From Candidatus Colwelliibacteriota bacterium (GTDB lineage: Bacteria > Patescibacteriota > Minisyncoccia > UBA6257 > Colwellbacteraceae), in NCBI GenBank assembly GCA_023228665.1, contig JALOAR010000021.1, positions 1 to 8,130 on the forward strand: DNA of 8,130 bases. Reading direction: 5' to 3'. Below, one piece after another: positions 6,154-8,130 of this stretch (positions are counted from its first letter, which is position 1; each line of letters starts with the position of its first letter). The notes under the pieces were generated by a model that worked only from the letters and a program-made list of their open reading frames with translations, was not told the origin of the DNA and did no database searches. The translations under genes and the position numbers were made by a program.

Positions 6154-6195
6154 CCCGAATCGGCGCGTACTTGCTGGTTAACTACCTTCAACCCG
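6154..6195 (-). pseudogene. Decayed 5' part of a tRNA-Pro copy
   Basis: From 6195 downward the minus strand aligns with the tRNA-Pro gene over its first 36 or so bases: CGGGTTG for the acceptor arm, then GTA...TAACCAGCAAGTACG for the D arm, then CGATTCGGG for the anticodon region, with a few single-base insertions. After this the similarity stops. No matching 3' acceptor strand and no T arm follow, and the anticodon stem no longer pairs correctly. A -10-like TATAAA (6207-6202) lies 6 nt upstream. It may be a pseudogene left by duplication or a tRNA-like start of a small RNA. Confidence 0.6.
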
Positions 6196-6304
6196 ATACA
6201 ATTTATAACGGAATACAATCCTGATAAAATCCACTATAATTCAAAAAAGATTTTTAATCTATCCTCCTAAATTTAATTTTGATAATTATGCCTTATTTAA
6301 GAAC

Positions 6305-6332
6305 CTAGATCCCCTCTTTCGAGGGGATGACA
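6305..6332 (-). repeat. Palindromic repeat element, copy A (minus orientation)
   Basis: An 8-bp perfect stem, ATCCCCTC/GAGGGGAT (6309-6316, 6321-6328), whose loop reads GAAA on the minus strand. In that orientation it begins TGTCAT and ends ATCTAG. It matches copy B at 21 of 28 positions, and six of the seven differences are paired stem changes that keep the helix. Confidence 0.8.
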
Positions 6333-6375
6333 GAAGAGAATATCCTGCGTTTTCTACTACCCTAACGCCTAATCT

Positions 6376-6403
6376 TGTCATTCCCGTGAAAACGGGAATC
6401 CAG
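6376..6403 (+). repeat. Palindromic repeat element, copy B (plus orientation)
   Basis: An 8-bp perfect stem, ATTCCCGT/ACGGGAAT (6380-6387, 6392-6399), with loop GAAA, framed by TGTC and CCAG. It is inverted relative to copy A, 43 bp away. Its core fits the ATTCCC-N8-GGGAAT pattern known for dRS3 repeats of Neisseria, and the general form resembles REP-type elements. This likeness does not prove descent. Confidence 0.8.
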
Positions 6404-6430
6404 ATCCGTATTTAATTCTTTTAAATTCAA

Positions 6431-6449
6431 AACTTAAAGCTTTTAAGTT
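6431..6449 (-). terminator. Weak AT-rich hairpin behind cca
   Basis: AACTTAAA and TTTAAGTT pair perfectly over 8 bp around GCT, starting about 10 nt after the cca stop codon. On the minus strand the stem is followed by TTTTGAATTT. The lack of GC makes it a poor terminator; the GC-rich palindrome B further downstream could help end transcription. Confidence 0.4.
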
Positions 6450-6459
6450 ATTTTTTATC

Positions 6460-7932
6460 CTACACTTTATGCCTTTTCTTCATCTCCTTTTCTAGGCCTT
6501 CTTCAAATTCCAGTTTTCTTTCTTTCGCCTTTTTAGCCATACCTGAAAGCTCTTTATCAGTAAGCTTATTTAAATCTTTTGCTCTCGCCAGAAGATTCTC
6601 TTTAATATTTTTTTCTGGATTATCTAGCACTTCTTCAAGCAATATAGAAAGAATCATCCCTATCCTCGGTCCGGGATCAATACTTAACTCCTTCATTAGC
6701 GCAGATCCGTCTACTTTAAGCATCCCGGGACCTACAGGGTCTTTTTTAACTTTGTCTATCATAAAACGCAAATGCCTTGTCTTATAAGGAACCGCTTTCG
6801 GAACACCTGAACCGATCCTATCCGCCTCTCTAATCTTAAAAAGATCGTCTATATATTCTTCTCCTACCCTATTAATAAATCTCCTTACGCCAGCTTCTGT
6901 TACCTCGCCGACGTTATAGTAAAACAAATGATGTCTTACAAGATGAACAACTTTATCAATCACTTTATTAGAAAACTTAAGCCTTTTCATTATTTTTGCC
7001 GTCATTCTGGCACCAATTACTTCATGATTGTAAAAAGTGGCATCCGGTCCTTCTCCGAACTTAGATTTTGGTTTGCCCACATCGTGCAATAAAGAAGCAA
7101 GCCTTACTTCAAGCGAATAATTATTTTTAGCAGCATAATCAAGAGCCCTTAAATTATGCTCCCATACCGTATATATATGATGCTTGTTCTGTGAAACTCC
7201 TATGCCATCTCTAAGTTCCGGTATTATATGCCGCAAAAGGCCAAGCGCCTCCAAACAAGAAATTCCCCAAGCCGGACCGCAATCATCGCTCATAATTATT
7301 CTCACAAGTTCATCCCTTATCCTTTCCATCGCAATCTTTGATAATAAGTCTGCATTTTCAGATATGGCAGAAAAAGTTTCCGAATCAATATTAAAGCCAA
7401 GCTCTGCCGCAAAACGCACGGCTCTCATCAACCGCAAAGCATCCTCTTTAAATCTCGCCTCTGGATCTCCTACTGTCTTTATTAGTTTTTTTTCTATATC
7501 TCCGCTTCCCTTAAAAGGATCCGTTATCTTCCATTCTCCGTCTTCTAAAAATAAGGCTATGGCATTAACCGTAAAATCTCTTCTTGAAAGATCGTCCTCT
7601 ATGCTATCGGCAAATTTTATTTCGTCCGGATGCCTAAAATCAGAATAGCCTCCTTCTTTTCTGAAAGTTGTTACCTCAATTATTTTTACCGCTTCACTAT
7701 CAGAACGCGTCTTAACCCCAACAGTGCCAAACTGGTTTTCATACATGCTGTCAGGAAAAACTTTTTGTATATCTTCTGGCTTTGCATTAGTCGTAACATC
7801 CCAATCTTTCGGCTCCCTGCCTATAAGTATGTCTCTCACCGCTCCGCCAACCGCATACGCTTTAAACCCAGCCTTTCTAAGAGACTCTAAAACGCTCTTT
7901 ACTTCATTTGGAATTTTATTTCCGATATCCAT
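6460..7932 (-). CDS. cca: Class II tRNA nucleotidyltransferase (CCA-adding enzyme family) with HD domain
   Basis: Adds CCA to tRNA 3' ends from CTP and ATP. The 490-residue protein has the poly(A) polymerase/CCA head domain (about 22-150): VGGAVRDILIGREPKDWDV (28-46) with metal-binding D43 and D45, and RRDFTVNA (117-124). Then come EDALRLMRAVRFA (163-175), whose EDxxR forms the nucleotide-selecting template, and the tRNA-binding helical region. An HD domain follows with LLHDVGKP (281-288), H283 and D284 as candidate metal ligands plus His303; in relatives it has phosphohydrolase activity. The C-terminal part has PGPRIGMILSILLEEVL (419-435). The last 40 or so residues are a Lys/Glu-rich helix beyond the usual end. 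The start ATG 7932 fits the family and has no Shine-Dalgarno. Full CCA versus A- or C-only addition, and CCA versus poly(A) polymerase activity, cannot be separated with certainty. The nearby tRNA-Pro lacks an encoded CCA. Confidence 0.93.
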   Translation of the reverse strand: MDIGNKIPNEVKSVLESLRKAGFKAYAVGGAVRDILIGREPKDWDVTTNAKPEDIQKVFPDSMYENQFGTVGVKTRSDSEAVKIIEVTTFRKEGGYSDFRHPDEIKFADSIEDDLSRRDFTVNAIALFLEDGEWKITDPFKGSGDIEKKLIKTVGDPEARFKEDALRLMRAVRFAAELGFNIDSETFSAISENADLLSKIAMERIRDELVRIIMSDDCGPAWGISCLEALGLLRHIIPELRDGIGVSQNKHHIYTVWEHNLRALDYAAKNNYSLEVRLASLLHDVGKPKSKFGEGPDATFYNHEVIGARMTAKIMKRLKFSNKVIDKVVHLVRHHLFYYNVGEVTEAGVRRFINRVGEEYIDDLFKIREADRIGSGVPKAVPYKTRHLRFMIDKVKKDPVGPGMLKVDGSALMKELSIDPGPRIGMILSILLEEVLDNPEKNIKENLLARAKDLNKLTDKELSGMAKKAKERKLEFEEGLEKEMKKRHKV

Positions 7933-7942
7933 AAGTATTTTT

Positions 7943-7948
7943 ATTATA
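7943..7948 (-). promoter_or_regulatory. -10 element of cca
   Basis: Perfect TATAAT on the minus strand, ending 10 nt before the ATG, which predicts a leader of about 4 nt. No good -35 box is seen 16-18 bp upstream. A 10-bp palindrome, GATTCGAATC (7971-7980), lies near the expected -35 position and could be an operator, though this is speculative. Confidence 0.4.
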
Positions 7949-8067
7949 ACTCAAATAACAGAGGTCTTCCGATTCGAATCCTCCTTCGACTAATTTTATA
8001 TCAATAACAAATCTTTGTGCTCTCGGAGGGAAATCTCACAACTCCGCTCGACTCTAGGCTCGCTTCG

Positions 8068-8092
8068 TTTTAGAAACCCACGGTTTCTAAAA
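8068..8092. repeat. Perfect 11-bp hairpin upstream of cca
   Basis: TTTTAGAAACC (8068-8078) and GGTTTCTAAAA (8082-8092) pair perfectly around CAC. It is on the upstream side of cca, with no gene visible that it would terminate inside the window. Confidence 0.7.
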
Positions 8093-8102
8093 TTTTCCTA
8101 CA

Positions 8103-8129
8103 CGGGGAACCATTTAGAATGGTTCCCCG
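8103..8129. repeat. Perfect 11-bp GC-containing hairpin at the right edge
   Basis: CGGGGAACCAT (8103-8113) and ATGGTTCCCCG (8119-8129) pair perfectly around TTAGA. No T-run follows on either strand inside the window. With the hairpin at 8068-8092 it makes a tandem hairpin block 10 bp apart, perhaps part of a repeat continuing past the edge. Confidence 0.7.
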
Positions 8130-8130
8130 A

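Larger units (their letters stand above)
6200..6459. other. Non-coding spacer between the tRNA region and cca
   Basis: No protein gene was found. The left part (6210-6300) is AT-rich and featureless apart from an AGGAGG on the minus strand without a following start codon. The right part carries the paired palindromic repeats and an AT-rich hairpin behind cca, described separately. Confidence 0.6.

Noticed and set aside
6082..6195. A second complete tRNA upstream of tRNA-Pro
   Set aside because: Only the 5' half resembles a tRNA. No 3' acceptor strand or T arm is present and the anticodon stem does not form, so it is listed as a decayed copy.
6240..6270. Minus-strand AGGAGG as a ribosome-binding site for an unannotated gene
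   Set aside because: No ATG, GTG or TTG at a suitable distance and the following frames meet stops quickly.
7961..7985. TTCGAATCC-like T-arm motif suggesting a tRNA
   Set aside because: The flanking bases do not form a T stem or any other cloverleaf arm on either strand; it is only a 10-bp palindrome.
8070..8130. Minus-strand open frame entering from the right edge and ending at 8070-8072
   Set aside because: About 19 codons with no recognisable family, overlapping two perfect hairpins; too short to support as a gene end.
1..8130. CRISPR arrays, insertion sequences, phage or defence genes
   Set aside because: No regularly spaced direct repeats, no transposase, integrase, nuclease or toxin-antitoxin motifs were found in any frame examined.

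Overview
The window is AT-rich bacterial DNA. It encodes a compact, housekeeping-type gene set, almost all on the minus strand: a pilin-type secretion signal, PEP synthase, a MOFRL-type glycerate 2-kinase, a small DUF378 membrane protein, a CorA-type channel coupled to an RNHCP zinc-ribbon protein, a proline tRNA and a class II tRNA nucleotidyltransferase. Protein style, AT-rich spacers, a Lys/Ala/Pro micro-ORF, few Shine-Dalgarno sites and a tRNA gene without encoded CCA suggest a Patescibacteria/CPR (Parcubacteria-like) genome. This is inference, because no phylogenetic marker such as rRNA is present. The long reading frames fit the standard bacterial code.

Layout. 1-254 (-): 5' end of a type IV prepilin-like gene that runs off the left edge. 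Its FTLVELLI secretion signal occurs twice, separated by two GC-rich hairpins. 299-336: strong terminator of ppsA. 336-2717 (-): ppsA. 2795-4057 (-): glycerate 2-kinase. 4223-4423 (-): DUF378 membrane protein. 4424-4623: divergent promoter region. 4624-4668 (+): 14-codon lysine-rich ORF followed by a perfect 28-nt palindromic terminator. 4703-5921 (-): corA and an RNHCP protein gene separated by one base. 6011-6081 (-): tRNA-Pro(CGG), with a decayed partial copy and a hairpin upstream. 6200-6459: non-coding, holding an inverted pair of 28-bp palindromic repeats. 6460-7932 (-): cca. 7933-8130: upstream region of cca, with two long perfect hairpins at the edge.

Logic. Glycerate kinase makes 2-phosphoglycerate, which enolase turns into PEP, and PpsA links PEP with pyruvate, so the pair forms a lower-glycolysis/gluconeogenesis node. 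The tRNA has no encoded CCA, so it depends on an enzyme of the kind encoded about 400 bp away. Several genes have a -10-like hexamer so close to the ATG that their mRNAs would be nearly leaderless.

The points most worth following up are the hidden pilin gene with a duplicated signal, the compensatory-variant palindromic repeat pair, the decayed tRNA copy with an attached hairpin, the micro-ORF with its own promoter and terminator, and the near-leaderless promoter layout. I saw no CRISPR array, transposase, phage gene or defence operon.
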